Part shown: one piece after another, positions 38,752 through 47,625 of the stretch
Layout: every line of letters starts with the position of its first letter
Position numbering within the stretch: the first letter of the stretch is position 1
Made by a program: the position numbers and the translations under genes
The notes under the pieces: generated by a model
The model's input: only the letters and a program-made list of their open reading frames with translations
What the model was told of the DNA's origin: nothing
Databases searched by the model: none
Origin: an uncultured Aquimarina sp.
GTDB lineage: Bacteria > Bacteroidota > Bacteroidia > Flavobacteriales > Flavobacteriaceae
Direction: 5' to 3'
NCBI GenBank assembly: GCA_947498935.1
Contig: CANMMM010000009.1
Coordinates: forward strand, 103,964 to 167,963
Length of the DNA stretch: 64,000 nt

Positions 38752-40225
38752 CCCATTTTTCTATTTTAAATTTTGGAGGAAACCCAATAGCTTCAGTTAA
38801 AACTTCTGACATAATACAATTTACTATGGATTGATATTGAGATGTAGTAATAATGGAATCATGTAAAGTAAACATTGGAATTTCAGGATTAATATCATAG
38901 ATTTTTTTACAAGCTTTATGTAGTATTAAATTAGCTTCAAAATGCTGTAAGGTACAGGCTAATGCTCTATGATATCCCTTTCCATGTTTGATTTTTGTAA
39001 TGACTTTAAATACATTAGGAAATTCCTTTTTAAAATGCTGAATGCCCTCAATATGCGAATTAAGTTGGTTAGGACTGAAAATAGAGCTAAAAAGACAGTT
39101 TTTTACAACTTTTCTATTCTCTATATCTATGAGCTTTCCAAATTCTTCATAAAAATTACCATTGCTTATTGTATTAAGGTATTTAGCAACATCTTCTTTG
39201 TCTTCTATCTGTTTTACCATTTTTGCTAACATAATAGGGAAAGATGCCTGATTATTGAATTTAGGATTATATAGTTTGATAATATTTACAATATTATTTT
39301 TTTCCAAATTTTTTGAAGAGATAATAGTTGAAAGTAAATAAGGTTGTGAGTTTGTAATATCTGTGGCAACCAAGGATAAACCATCATAAGTGATAAATTG
39401 CCTTAAATCGCTTTTTAATTGGGTTAATGTAGAATGTAATCTTCCAGCAGTTTTATCTAGTCTTGCATTAAAAGTTCCTTTGTGAAACAGTTTTAGAACT
39501 CTTAATCTGCTATTGTATTTTTGATAAGCAACCATCCTTTTATACTGTTGAAAATTGAAATCTTTTGATTTTGAAAGTTTCTTGTATTCCTTTGTCTCAG
39601 TAAAGGTGTTACGCTCAATTAAAAATAAATCCTTTAAGTATTGTTTTGCAAGTTTATAATCAATTCTCAGCTTACCATTTTCCAGCCATTTATAAAGGTA
39701 ATTCAGTTCTATATCTTCATTATCAAGTATGGGTTTTTCCTTTGTGTCAGATTTGTAGAACTTTAGTATTTTCTTGATGAGTTTTGGGTTTGTTATTCTA
39801 GTTTCTTTTAATTCAGTAGAATAATTAACTGAAAAAGCGAAACCAATACTTTTTTTACCAACAATATATTGGCTATCCGTATCTAGTATTCCATGATTAA
39901 CAAGATAAGCTAAATGTTTATCGTATAATCTTACACGATTTTGCATTAACCTTGAATATGGAGTAGAATAAAAGCTGTAATCGTCTTTTTTTTGTTTCCC
40001 AGACATTTTGTATATCAAATCCATCAAATAGATGAAGTTGTCTTTATCATACTTAAAATTAGGTGCATTATTTAGTAATAATTCATCTAAGTTTAAATTA
40101 CTAGGAATAAAAGCGGTTAAATGCTTTGGGAGTTCTTTTACCTGAGATACCCTATCAGGATTTGGACTGTTTACATTTCCAAGATGGCTCTTGGTGGCAT
40201 CAAATGTTGAGTTTTCATTCAACAT
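38738..40225 (-). CDS. Divergent family-A-type polymerase of a mobile element
   Basis: A 495-aa protein whose C-terminal half keeps the landmark motifs of family A (Pol I / T7-like) polymerases. A TGR-like AGRLHSTLTQL (260-270) resembles the template-binding motif. Motif A reads ATDITNSQP with Asp289. Motif B reads RKVVKNCLF (Arg371-x3-Lys375-x3-Phe379), the O-helix spacing. Motif C reads LHDS (His455-Asp456). There is no exonuclease domain; residues 1-250 are unlike Pol I. The likely role is replication or gap repair for the element. A small hairpin covers the start codon (TGTTGA...TCAACA). The assignment rests on motif order, not on a search. Confidence 0.6.
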   Translation of the reverse strand: MLNENSTFDATKSHLGNVNSPNPDRVSQVKELPKHLTAFIPSNLNLDELLLNNAPNFKYDKDNFIYLMDLIYKMSGKQKKDDYSFYSTPYSRLMQNRVRLYDKHLAYLVNHGILDTDSQYIVGKKSIGFAFSVNYSTELKETRITNPKLIKKILKFYKSDTKEKPILDNEDIELNYLYKWLENGKLRIDYKLAKQYLKDLFLIERNTFTETKEYKKLSKSKDFNFQQYKRMVAYQKYNSRLRVLKLFHKGTFNARLDKTAGRLHSTLTQLKSDLRQFITYDGLSLVATDITNSQPYLLSTIISSKNLEKNNIVNIIKLYNPKFNNQASFPIMLAKMVKQIEDKEDVAKYLNTISNGNFYEEFGKLIDIENRKVVKNCLFSSIFSPNQLNSHIEGIQHFKKEFPNVFKVITKIKHGKGYHRALACTLQHFEANLILHKACKKIYDINPEIPMFTLHDSIITTSQYQSIVNCIMSEVLTEAIGFPPKFKIEKWERVA

Positions 40226-40470
40226 AACCCTCTCTGAAATAGAGAGGCTAACTCTTTGAAGTTAGATGGGATTAAATATTTAGGTAGAGCCACCTACACC
40301 CTAAAAATGAATCCTCATTTCATGTTTTAGCTGGAAAAACTAACAATACAAATATACAAAATTCTTACTGAAATACCATCTATTATTTATGTCAAACACC
40401 TGTTTTTTAAGGTGTTAATATTAAACTTAAATACTTAATAAAAATATTAACTTTTTTAAACATAAAAATT

Positions 40471-41346
40471 ATGCAACTAAAACAAAGTAAGCGTAGTAAT
40501 GTAAAACTACGCATAGGAATTTCTGGACCAAGTGGGTTTGGAAAAACAACAAGTGCCTTATTATTGGCACATGGTTTAACAAATGACTGGTCTAAAATAG
40601 CAGTTGTTGATACAGAAAACAGTTCAGCTAGTTTATACAGTCATCTTGGAAATTATAATGTACTGGATTTACAAGCTCCATTTTCTCCTGAAAGATATAT
40701 TGAAGCTATTGAAGTTTGTGAAAAGGCAGGGATTTCTGTAATTGTGATAGATTCAATAACTCATGAGTGGTCTGGTACAGGTGGTTGTTTACAAATACAT
40801 GAACAATTAGGAGGGAGATTCCAAGATTGGGCAAAGGTAACTCCAAGACATCAAGCATTTATTGATAAAATATTACAATCTAATTGCCACATTATTACCA
40901 CTACAAGAAGAAAGATTGATTATTCTTTAGATGTAGGTTCTAATGGTAGAACTAAAGTTGTAAAACATGGAACTAAAGAAATAACCAGAGAGGGTTTTGA
41001 GTATGAGCTGACTGTTAATTTTGAATTGATTAATGACAAACACCTTGTAAAAGTTTCAAAGGATAGGACAGGCTTATTTAATGGGAAACCAGAGTTTGTA
41101 ATATCTTCTGCTACAGGTAAAAAACTATTGCAATGGAGTACTGTTGAACCTGTAAATGATAAACCTATATCGGATAGGATTCAAGAATGCCTTTCAGTTA
41201 GTCAATTAATGGAACTGTATAAACAAAATCCACAGTTTCAACATTCACATAAGGAACAATTTATGAGTAAAAAGCAACAGCTTGAAAGTTTGGTGAAACC
41301 ACAAAACTTTAGTTCAAATGGGGTTAACAATCATAATGCACATTAA
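40471..41346 (+). CDS. RecA-like P-loop ATPase (AAA_24 / Sak4-like)
   Basis: Walker A GPSGFGKTT lies at residues 19-27, DTENSS after strand 2, and Walker B VIVIDSITHEW at 91-101. This is the pattern of phage-type Sak4/AAA_24 nucleotide-binding proteins, which act with single-strand annealing or replication functions. The last 60 residues look like a separate helical module. At 291 aa it is complete. It is followed 18 bases later by the HAD gene and then DUF3871, all on the plus strand. Confidence 0.75.
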   Translation: MQLKQSKRSNVKLRIGISGPSGFGKTTSALLLAHGLTNDWSKIAVVDTENSSASLYSHLGNYNVLDLQAPFSPERYIEAIEVCEKAGISVIVIDSITHEWSGTGGCLQIHEQLGGRFQDWAKVTPRHQAFIDKILQSNCHIITTTRRKIDYSLDVGSNGRTKVVKHGTKEITREGFEYELTVNFELINDKHLVKVSKDRTGLFNGKPEFVISSATGKKLLQWSTVEPVNDKPISDRIQECLSVSQLMELYKQNPQFQHSHKEQFMSKKQQLESLVKPQNFSSNGVNNHNAH

Positions 41347-41364
41347 TTTGTTATTTTTAGCCCT

Positions 41365-41844
41365 GTGAATATTCTATTTCTTGACATAGATGGTGTATTG
41401 AATAGTAAGCAATGGCATAGTTCTGATAGCTGTAAAACTCTTGGTAATTCTGTTAAACGCTATTTTGACCCTGTTTGTGTAGAGTATTTGAATAGTATAA
41501 TTTCTGAAACAAGAGCAAGAGTTATTATCTCTTCGTCTTGGAGAATTTTAAGAAGTTTACAGGACTTACAAGATTTATTTATGTCTATTGGATTTACAGG
41601 TAAAATATATGGTAAAACAGAAGTTCTATCAACCTTTGAACCTGATACTCCTATGCTGAGAGGTAATGAAATAAAAAATTGGTTAGCTGATAACCAAAAG
41701 CATTTCAAAACTCCTATTCAATATGTCATTTTAGATGACGAGGATGATTTTTTAGAGAGCCAAAAACCTTACTTCTTTCAAACCAATTCTGATATAGGTT
41801 TGGACAAAGAACTTGCTCAAAAAATCATCACTTTCTTTAAGTAG
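41365..41844 (+). CDS. HAD-like phosphatase domain protein
   Basis: A 159-aa protein starting at GTG. The HAD nucleophile motif is FLDIDGVLN (Asp7 and Asp9), motif II is RVIISSSWR, and a late acidic motif is VILDDEDDF. The pattern is closest to HAD domains found with nucleic-acid repair proteins ('Swiss army knife' type), so a role on nucleic-acid 3' or 5' phosphates is plausible. Located in the element's replication/repair run. Confidence 0.75.
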   Translation: MNILFLDIDGVLNSKQWHSSDSCKTLGNSVKRYFDPVCVEYLNSIISETRARVIISSSWRILRSLQDLQDLFMSIGFTGKIYGKTEVLSTFEPDTPMLRGNEIKNWLADNQKHFKTPIQYVILDDEDDFLESQKPYFFQTNSDIGLDKELAQKIITFFK

Positions 41845-41883
41845 CATTCTGCTGCCGTTTTACAATTTTTAAATTTTAACATC

Positions 41884-42915
41884 ATGGAACTTGTACCAGT
41901 ATCTAAGGATTTACCTATCCTTAACAAAGTACCTGTAGATAAAGGAATTATTAATAATAGTTCCTCTTTATTACAGGTATCAAATAACCCAAAACAAATT
42001 CAACAAAACCCATTTATAGAGGCTAACACAAAAGAGGTTAGCCTTTCTTGTTTAAAGCAGGATTGTGTAATACCAGTCTTTGCAAAAGACAATGAAAAAA
42101 CCATAGCACACCAAGAGTTTATTGATATTACAAATGAGTGTGTACACTCAACATTTAATAGGCATCAAATTAGTAAACCTGAAATTAGAATTAGCCATCA
42201 AATCAAAGGTAGAACTCCTGAAGCTATACATAAATCCGCTAAAGATTTATTAGACCATGAAAGAACACAATATTTTGAAAGAATGGCTTTTATTATCCGA
42301 ATACCAAGTATAACTGAAACCATTAACGGGAATACGCTATCCTTAATTGTTGGTGGAGTTAGAGCCTATAACAGAGAAAACCTTTACAGTAAAAAGTCAT
42401 TTGAAAAGTTTCAAGTGTTTATAGGTTTTCAAAATATGGTATGCTGTAATTTGTGTATTTCTACAGATGGTTTTTCTGCTGAAATAAAAGTATCTAGCTA
42501 TGCAGAATTGAAAGCCAAAATTTTAGAGTTATTGCTGTCTTACAAAATGGAGTATCATTTTAAGTCAATGCAAAATTTAACCCAACACCAACTTTCAGAA
42601 AAACAATTTGCTCAATTAGTTGGTAGAGCTAAATTGTATCAATTCTTACCAAAAAAAGAGAAGTTAGAAATACCCCAATTGCTTATTAATGATGGTCAAA
42701 TTTCCACCATTGCTAAGGATTACTACCAAGATGAAAGGTTTTGTAAAAATGAAGATGGAAACATCAACCTTTGGAATATGTACAATTTGTTTACCTCAGC
42801 CAATAAGAGTAGCTACATTGACACTTTTTTAGATAGGAATGTAAATGCTTTTGATTTTACTAAAAGTATCTCAAAAGCTGTCAATGATGGTTCTTATCAT
42901 TGGTTTTTGAGTTGA
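41884..42915 (+). CDS. DUF3871-family mobile-element protein
   Basis: A 343-aa protein with a disordered N-terminus and a core around IKGRTPEAIHKSAKDLLDHERTQYFERMAFIIRIP, LSLIVGGVRAYNRENLY and KKSFEKFQVFIGFQNMVCCN, which I recognise as DUF3871, common in Bacteroidota integrative elements. Function is unknown. A hairpin with T-rich trail lies at codons 46-54. Confidence 0.75.
   Translation: MELVPVSKDLPILNKVPVDKGIINNSSSLLQVSNNPKQIQQNPFIEANTKEVSLSCLKQDCVIPVFAKDNEKTIAHQEFIDITNECVHSTFNRHQISKPEIRISHQIKGRTPEAIHKSAKDLLDHERTQYFERMAFIIRIPSITETINGNTLSLIVGGVRAYNRENLYSKKSFEKFQVFIGFQNMVCCNLCISTDGFSAEIKVSSYAELKAKILELLLSYKMEYHFKSMQNLTQHQLSEKQFAQLVGRAKLYQFLPKKEKLEIPQLLINDGQISTIAKDYYQDERFCKNEDGNINLWNMYNLFTSANKSSYIDTFLDRNVNAFDFTKSISKAVNDGSYHWFLS
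42020..42053 (+). terminator. Hairpin with T-rich trail inside the DUF3871 gene
   Basis: AGGCTAAC (42020-42027) pairs with GTTAGCCT (42037-42044), then TTCTTGTTT. It is weaker than the hairpin in the integrase gene but similarly placed in the early coding region. Confidence 0.45.
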
Positions 42916-42920
42916 GTGAT

Positions 42921-42956
42921 ACCCAATCTCTATTTTAGAGGTTGGGTTTCTTTTTT
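42921..42956 (+). terminator. Terminator after the DUF3871 gene
   Basis: ACCCAATCTC (42921-42930) pairs with GAGGTTGGGT (42938-42947), followed by TTCTTTTTT. Confidence 0.8.
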
Positions 42957-43145
42957 CCAGTACCTCAATCTTAAAATTTGGATTACAAATAAGCAAGTTA
43001 AACCAACTACCAGTATGGGATATAGAAAAACAAAAATGAAAGTGTTTATTTCATAATATGAGAACCCTAAAATGTTAGCTATATTGATTACAAAATCTGT
43101 ACAATAAGCATAAACAAAATTCACTATATCCATCAATCTATCCAT
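42930..43145 (-). CDS. Small membrane protein (71 aa)
   Basis: Two hydrophobic helices (about 7-30 and 34-58) and a basic C-terminal tail (RLRYWKKETQPLK). It overlaps the upstream 133-aa membrane gene by 8 bases, so the two are translationally coupled. No family recognised. Confidence 0.6.
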   Translation of the reverse strand: MDRLMDIVNFVYAYCTDFVINIANILGFSYYEINTFIFVFLYPILVVGLTCLFVIQILRLRYWKKETQPLK

Positions 43146-43539
43146 TCTTTAGCTCTTTGATTTTTCTTTGAATACTTATGCTTTTTATTAAAAGCAAATA
43201 GATTAAAGCAGGGAATAGAATCACTAAAAAAATAATATTGGCTAAACCATAATCCCCTACATTATGTAATGACTTTATAATGCCAAAATATAAAGGGTCT
43301 ATTTTAGAAGTATGATTTTTTAGTAAGTTGGTATGATGCTTTTTACAGTAACCAGTATCTGCATGGCAATACCAACTACACTTTTCAGGTGTTTTTATAC
43401 TTGGATTGATAGCTGTTATTCCTTTTCTAACAAAACCTTTATTTGAGTTGTTAAATCTTGAGTATTCGTTTATAAATACTATGAAAAGTATTGGTGCTAA
43501 TGCGATAAATATATTTTGGATTAATTGCTTTTTTATCAA
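43138..43539 (-). CDS. Membrane protein with cysteine/histidine-rich external loop
   Basis: A 133-aa protein with a hydrophobic helix at 6-24 and another at about 98-118. The loop between them holds CSWYCHADTGYCKKHH, a compact Cys/His cluster that could bind metal or form disulfides. It is the first gene of a coupled pair, 33 bases downstream of the defence-like module on the same strand, so it may belong to that transcript. No family recognised. Confidence 0.6.
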   Translation of the reverse strand: MIKKQLIQNIFIALAPILFIVFINEYSRFNNSNKGFVRKGITAINPSIKTPEKCSWYCHADTGYCKKHHTNLLKNHTSKIDPLYFGIIKSLHNVGDYGLANIIFLVILFPALIYLLLIKSISIQRKIKELKNG

Positions 43540-43572
43540 GACTATACTTATTTTTATAAGAGAATATAATTC

Positions 43573-44205
43573 TTAATACTTATTAATTTCATCAGGATAT
43601 TCTTTATCTAAATAATTTCTGATGTTTTTAAAATCCATTTGTTTGAAATTTGGTGAGACCTCTCTTAACTCACTTATTATTTGTGTTAAATCTCTATTTT
43701 GTTTGTCTTTAGCTAAATTTCTATTTACCCATAAAACTCCTTTGTTATTTACTCTAAATTCATCAAGACTATTAGTATATTCGATTATATCTAAAACAAA
43801 AACTGGAGGAGGATAATCCCATGCCATAGAAATAATTGAAATAACTTGAATCAATTCTTTGTTGATGGGATGAATCTTTTTCTTTAATTTATTATGGTGA
43901 TTATTTGAGGTGGAATTACCAGGTAAATTATCACTATCTAATTTTAAAGGATTAAAGAATTTTAAAGGTTTTACATTTATAAGCTCTAATAGTTTTTCAG
44001 CACAATGTTTACCAACAAAAAATGAGAACTCTTTTTTTGTTAATTTATTTGTAGCTTTAAATATGTAATATCTATCGGTTAGCTTCCCACAACAACCTTG
44101 CTTTTCTTGGTTTGGTAACAAGCCAACATAAAGAACAGGTTTTAAATAGTACTCTTTGACTAATGCTTTTTTATTATTATTTCCATAACAATTTATATTC
44201 TTCAT
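43573..44205 (-). CDS. Putative zinc-ribbon protein, third gene of the defence-like module
   Basis: A 210-aa protein. The N-terminal 75 residues hold GCCGKLTDRYYIFKATNK and FFVGKHCAEKLLEL, a Cys...GxHC arrangement seen in small zinc ribbons. The middle is Asn/Lys-rich and linker-like; the rest is helical. It starts 4 bases after the ATPase gene, so it is cotranscribed. It sits where Lamassu LmuC or another ABC-3C accessory might be expected, but I see no sequence link to LmuC. Confidence 0.6.
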   Translation of the reverse strand: MKNINCYGNNNKKALVKEYYLKPVLYVGLLPNQEKQGCCGKLTDRYYIFKATNKLTKKEFSFFVGKHCAEKLLELINVKPLKFFNPLKLDSDNLPGNSTSNNHHNKLKKKIHPINKELIQVISIISMAWDYPPPVFVLDIIEYTNSLDEFRVNNKGVLWVNRNLAKDKQNRDLTQIISELREVSPNFKQMDFKNIRNYLDKEYPDEINKY

Positions 44206-44208
44206 AAT

Positions 44209-45930
44209 TTAAAAAGGAAATTGCCCCTCATCAAAAATACCTTTGTCAATTATTGGTTTTAGCTCTTCGTAAACATCATCATAATGTGCTTTTTTCAATA
44301 ATGAATATTTATCATCTTCTAAGACAATAATATCCTTATCAAATGTGTCATTTAAGTCATCGACTAAGCTTAGTATTAGTTGGGAGTTATTTGGTTGATT
44401 TTTTATAATAAAGTTCATAATAGCTTCTAGGTTTTCTTTGTCCTGTTCTTGTTGATTTGGAGAATCAATAATTATTGGGCAAAAGGTTGAAGTAGAATAT
44501 CTATCCATCACTTCCCAAAAAGCAAAATAATAAGCTAATAATGCTCTAGGTAAACTGCTCCCTTGTTCATTTATTTTAGCATCAGTTCTTTCAAAAATAG
44601 TAGTAGATATTTTTTCTATATCAAGATTCAAACTTTTAAAGAAACTATTAAGTTTAGACCTGTAAAGCGTCATTATATTTTGTTTCCTGCTTTCAGAGTC
44701 TTTATTTATCTGCTTTATTGCTTTTTCTAAAGTGTCAAATTTAGTTTTAGCTTTCCCTATTTTAGAATAAATTTCAGTTTGCTCATTTTGGAATATTTCT
44801 TTTACTCGTTTTTTTCCTTCATTTTCAATGATATCAATCAGTTTTACTTGATTTTTTCTTTCACTTAATAATTCTTGAATTTGCTCAAAGTCTTTTTTTC
44901 TTTCTATGAAAGATTTGTCATATTCGGCTATTTTATCGTTTACTTTGATTAATTCTATTCTTAGTTCTTCAAGTAGCTCAGTTAGTTTTTCGTCATCTTC
45001 TGCTAAAGAAAACCTTTCATTAAAATTATTTTCATAATGAGCACCACACATAGGACAATCAATTTCATCATCTATGTAATTTAAAGCGTATTTGTAATCA
45101 GATTGAACTTCCTTGATGGCTTTTTCAACTATTGAAATTCTGGATACGATAATAGATTTTTGGTCATATAGTTCAGTAAGGTGCTTTTTTAATTTATTTT
45201 GTTCTGATTTTAGTGCTTCACATTCTGTTAAAAGTTCTGATATTTCATTACTAAAATCTTCAATACTAACATCAAACTCTTCATTTTTTAGTTTTTCTTT
45301 TATATTTCGTAGTATCTTGTTTAAGGTATCAATTTCTATTTTTGTTTCTTCTAATTCTATTTTTACTTTTTCAATTTCAGATTTGGTTTTATAGTATTTA
45401 TTTCCCTTGATACCAGAATGGTAGTCTAATAGTGGTTTCTTCCAGTTTTTAAATTGTCCAAGACCAGAAAATGCATTCCAGTTATCATTCCATCCTTTAT
45501 CTTGGTCAACATAGAAAGGTAGAAATAAATAAGTTGGAGGAGGGTTATCTGCTTCTCCTTTTCTATTTGGTAAAATGATATTAAAATCAAATAATTCATT
45601 TAAATAAGATGAAAGACCTTTAAAATCAACAGGTACAATGGTTTTTTTTTCATCTACAATAATAAATCGCTTTTTATCAAATCTTAAAACAGAAACCTGA
45701 ACATCATCAATTTTCATTTTCAAAAATGTAATGGGTTCAGCATTTAACCAATTTTTATTGATAACAGAAGGAGAAGCTCCTAATGTATAATAAATACTTT
45801 TCATCAAGCTGGATTTACCAACTTGATTATTTCCCTTTATAACTGTCCTTTTTGGGTTGAATTTTATTTTTATTGCTTTTTTCTCCCCATGAGACAATAT
45901 CATTATTTCTTCGAAGACTAATCTTTTCAT
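44209..45930 (-). CDS. Rad50/SMC-like ATPase (Lamassu LmuB / ABC-3C type)
   Basis: A 573-aa SMC-type ATPase. Walker A is KGNNQVGKSS (32-41). Coiled coils run over about 180-290 and 310-420 with a zinc hook CPMCG at 292-296 between them. A signature-like SSLPRALLAY (458-467) and Walker B CPIIIDSPNQQEQD (484-497) close the head. The DSPNQQEQ form is typical of ATPases in ABC-three-component and Lamassu-like defence systems. It follows the nuclease gene by 44 bases and presumably senses DNA ends or phage structures and activates the nuclease. Confidence 0.85.
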   Translation of the reverse strand: MKRLVFEEIMILSHGEKKAIKIKFNPKRTVIKGNNQVGKSSLMKSIYYTLGASPSVINKNWLNAEPITFLKMKIDDVQVSVLRFDKKRFIIVDEKKTIVPVDFKGLSSYLNELFDFNIILPNRKGEADNPPPTYLFLPFYVDQDKGWNDNWNAFSGLGQFKNWKKPLLDYHSGIKGNKYYKTKSEIEKVKIELEETKIEIDTLNKILRNIKEKLKNEEFDVSIEDFSNEISELLTECEALKSEQNKLKKHLTELYDQKSIIVSRISIVEKAIKEVQSDYKYALNYIDDEIDCPMCGAHYENNFNERFSLAEDDEKLTELLEELRIELIKVNDKIAEYDKSFIERKKDFEQIQELLSERKNQVKLIDIIENEGKKRVKEIFQNEQTEIYSKIGKAKTKFDTLEKAIKQINKDSESRKQNIMTLYRSKLNSFFKSLNLDIEKISTTIFERTDAKINEQGSSLPRALLAYYFAFWEVMDRYSTSTFCPIIIDSPNQQEQDKENLEAIMNFIIKNQPNNSQLILSLVDDLNDTFDKDIIVLEDDKYSLLKKAHYDDVYEELKPIIDKGIFDEGQFPF

Positions 45931-45974
45931 ATTTATTAGTTCTTAGGTTTCTTATTAAGGTTTTGTAGTTTTCG

Positions 45975-47048
45975 TTATTCATCATATAGCTCCTTTAATA
46001 TCAATACTTCCAAAAAATACTTAGAGTATAGTTTTTGTGTTCCTATGACTTTGTTTTTAGATATCTTATCAAGAATAAAATTTGTACTTTTTAGAACATC
46101 TTTATCAAGAGCATCTAAATTATCATCAATTGTTTTTTGTACTATAGAAGTACATTTTTTAAAAAAAGCATTGTCAATTTTTAGATATTCAATTTCCATA
46201 TCTTTCCATGCAGAAGTCAATTTTTTTCTATGGCTGATTGCTATTCCAGTAGCATCTAAAGCATGAAATATTTTGTCTTTTATTTTGGTTAAGATATCAG
46301 GTTCAATAGTTACCCTTTTTAGCATTAATTCAAAGTCTTCTTTAGAAATAGCTTTATACTGTATTACTTCATCAAATGTAACAACTTCTTTTTCTATATT
46401 ATTTCTCCTGTTTACCTCATCGAATATAGTTCTGTATGCTAATGATGGGTTAAATTTTATATCTGTTGAGTATTTATTTTCTATAAAATCAGATAATCTA
46501 CTTTTGGCTAATTCTCCATGATGCTCTATTGATAAATCAGAGGTGTCAAAAAATATAATATCTAAAAAATCATTTAGCCATTTTACTCCTAGCTCACTTG
46601 TTAGAGATGATTGAATTTTTGTTTTCTCAGTATCTGTTAATTCATTACAGCATATTTTTGCTTTTGATAGTGGTTTAAAGTTGAAATGAGAATTACTAAT
46701 AATATTTAAACTAGATGTTTCTGAATCAAAATTAATTTTATTCGTCAATAATTTCCCTAAGATTGAATTTTTAGATTTTTTAGGTATTTTAAGTAATGAG
46801 TTTAAGGTGTGCTTTCCTGTTTTTTTAGTTTTAACTTGAAAAAAGTCTATGGAGCTTGGATTGGAAGAAGAATTGAAAAGGATAATATCATCATGAAATT
46901 CAAAAGCTAGTAGAAAATCTGAATTACTTTTTGATAATTCTATCAATTTACAAATTGCCCAGTTTTTTTGATAATCAAATCTATTTGATGCAGTTGAGCC
47001 TGCATTTTCTCTAGGTTTAATAGTTTTTAATTTCTCTTTTAAATCCAT
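45975..47048 (-). CDS. Cap4/DUF4297-type nuclease effector (LmuA-like)
   Basis: A 357-aa protein from ATG 47048 (MDLKEKLKTIKPRENAG); a longer frame would overlap the XRE gene. The N-terminal 140 residues match the DUF4297/Cap4 nuclease domain. GSTASNRFDYQKNWAI (17-32) is the characteristic opening, followed by AFEFHDDI (Glu50, Asp53/54) and FFQVKTK (Gln71, Lys73), the E/D...QxK core of restriction-type nucleases. The C-terminal 200 residues are helical, as in effectors paired with an SMC-type ATPase. The expected role is degradation of DNA on infection. That is inference from domain and context. Confidence 0.8.
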   Translation of the reverse strand: MDLKEKLKTIKPRENAGSTASNRFDYQKNWAICKLIELSKSNSDFLLAFEFHDDIILFNSSSNPSSIDFFQVKTKKTGKHTLNSLLKIPKKSKNSILGKLLTNKINFDSETSSLNIISNSHFNFKPLSKAKICCNELTDTEKTKIQSSLTSELGVKWLNDFLDIIFFDTSDLSIEHHGELAKSRLSDFIENKYSTDIKFNPSLAYRTIFDEVNRRNNIEKEVVTFDEVIQYKAISKEDFELMLKRVTIEPDILTKIKDKIFHALDATGIAISHRKKLTSAWKDMEIEYLKIDNAFFKKCTSIVQKTIDDNLDALDKDVLKSTNFILDKISKNKVIGTQKLYSKYFLEVLILKELYDE

Positions 47049-47055
47049 AAAATTT

Positions 47056-47346
47056 TTATCTTCTACCTTCCTTAATTCTTTTTGCAACTACTTTTAAAAC
47101 CTCTAAGGCAGTTGCTTCTTCTTTAATCTCTTGGTACACTTTTTCACTAAGCCATAAAAGGTGTAATTGTGTATAATCAATATCTAAAGCAATAGCATAT
47201 TTATGTAATTGTTCTTTAGTTGGTTTTCTATCTCCTTTCTCAATTTTACTAATTACTGCTGTATCAACATCTACCTTATAGGCAAGTTCTCGCATTAGTA
47301 ATTCTTTCTTTTCTCTATGATATTTAAGCAGTTCAGATAAATACAT
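47056..47346 (-). CDS. XRE-family regulator of the defence-like module
   Basis: A 96-aa helix-turn-helix protein (LLKYHREKKELLMRELAYKVDVDTAVISKIEKGDRKPT) with a short helical tail. It is the first gene of the minus-strand module; the nuclease starts 7 bases after it. A 13-base dyad (47370-47382) 24 bases upstream is a probable autoregulatory operator. Confidence 0.88.
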   Translation of the reverse strand: MYLSELLKYHREKKELLMRELAYKVDVDTAVISKIEKGDRKPTKEQLHKYAIALDIDYTQLHLLWLSEKVYQEIKEEATALEVLKVVAKRIKEGRR

Positions 47347-47369
47347 TTTGTCTTGCTTTTGTTACACTT

Positions 47370-47382
47370 GACATTAAATGTC
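47370..47382. promoter_or_regulatory. Dyad operator upstream of the XRE/nuclease module
   Basis: GACATTAAATGTC is symmetrical except for the central base. It lies just upstream of the XRE gene start. Confidence 0.5.
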
Positions 47383-47625
47383 TAAAATAAATTATTTTTT
47401 TTGCTCAAAAAATTTTTTATTAAAAAAATTACAAAGGAATAGTGAGTGTTTGAATTACCTCCATAAATAGCCCCCACCCATCTTTAGGAATGAAGATTCC
47501 CCCACCACTTTTATATAGAGAACAATTTTTTCCAGCCAGTAAAAACTCAAGGTGATAGTTGTAGTTTTTTATGGTAGAAGCATTGTTTTTCTTGGTGGTA
47601 TTGTACAACTCAAAAACTTTTTAAA

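Noticed and set aside
45827..45985. 52-aa frame between the nuclease and ATPase genes (MMNNENYKTLIRNLRTNKYE...)
   Set aside because: It could be a lost middle component, but it overlaps the ATPase start by about 100 bases in another frame, has no visible domain and ends soon after. Treated as chance unless relatives conserve it.
47049..47087. Longer nuclease start at 47087
   Set aside because: It would overlap the XRE gene by 32 bases; ATG 47048 leaves a normal 7-base gap and begins a typical DUF4297 N-terminus.
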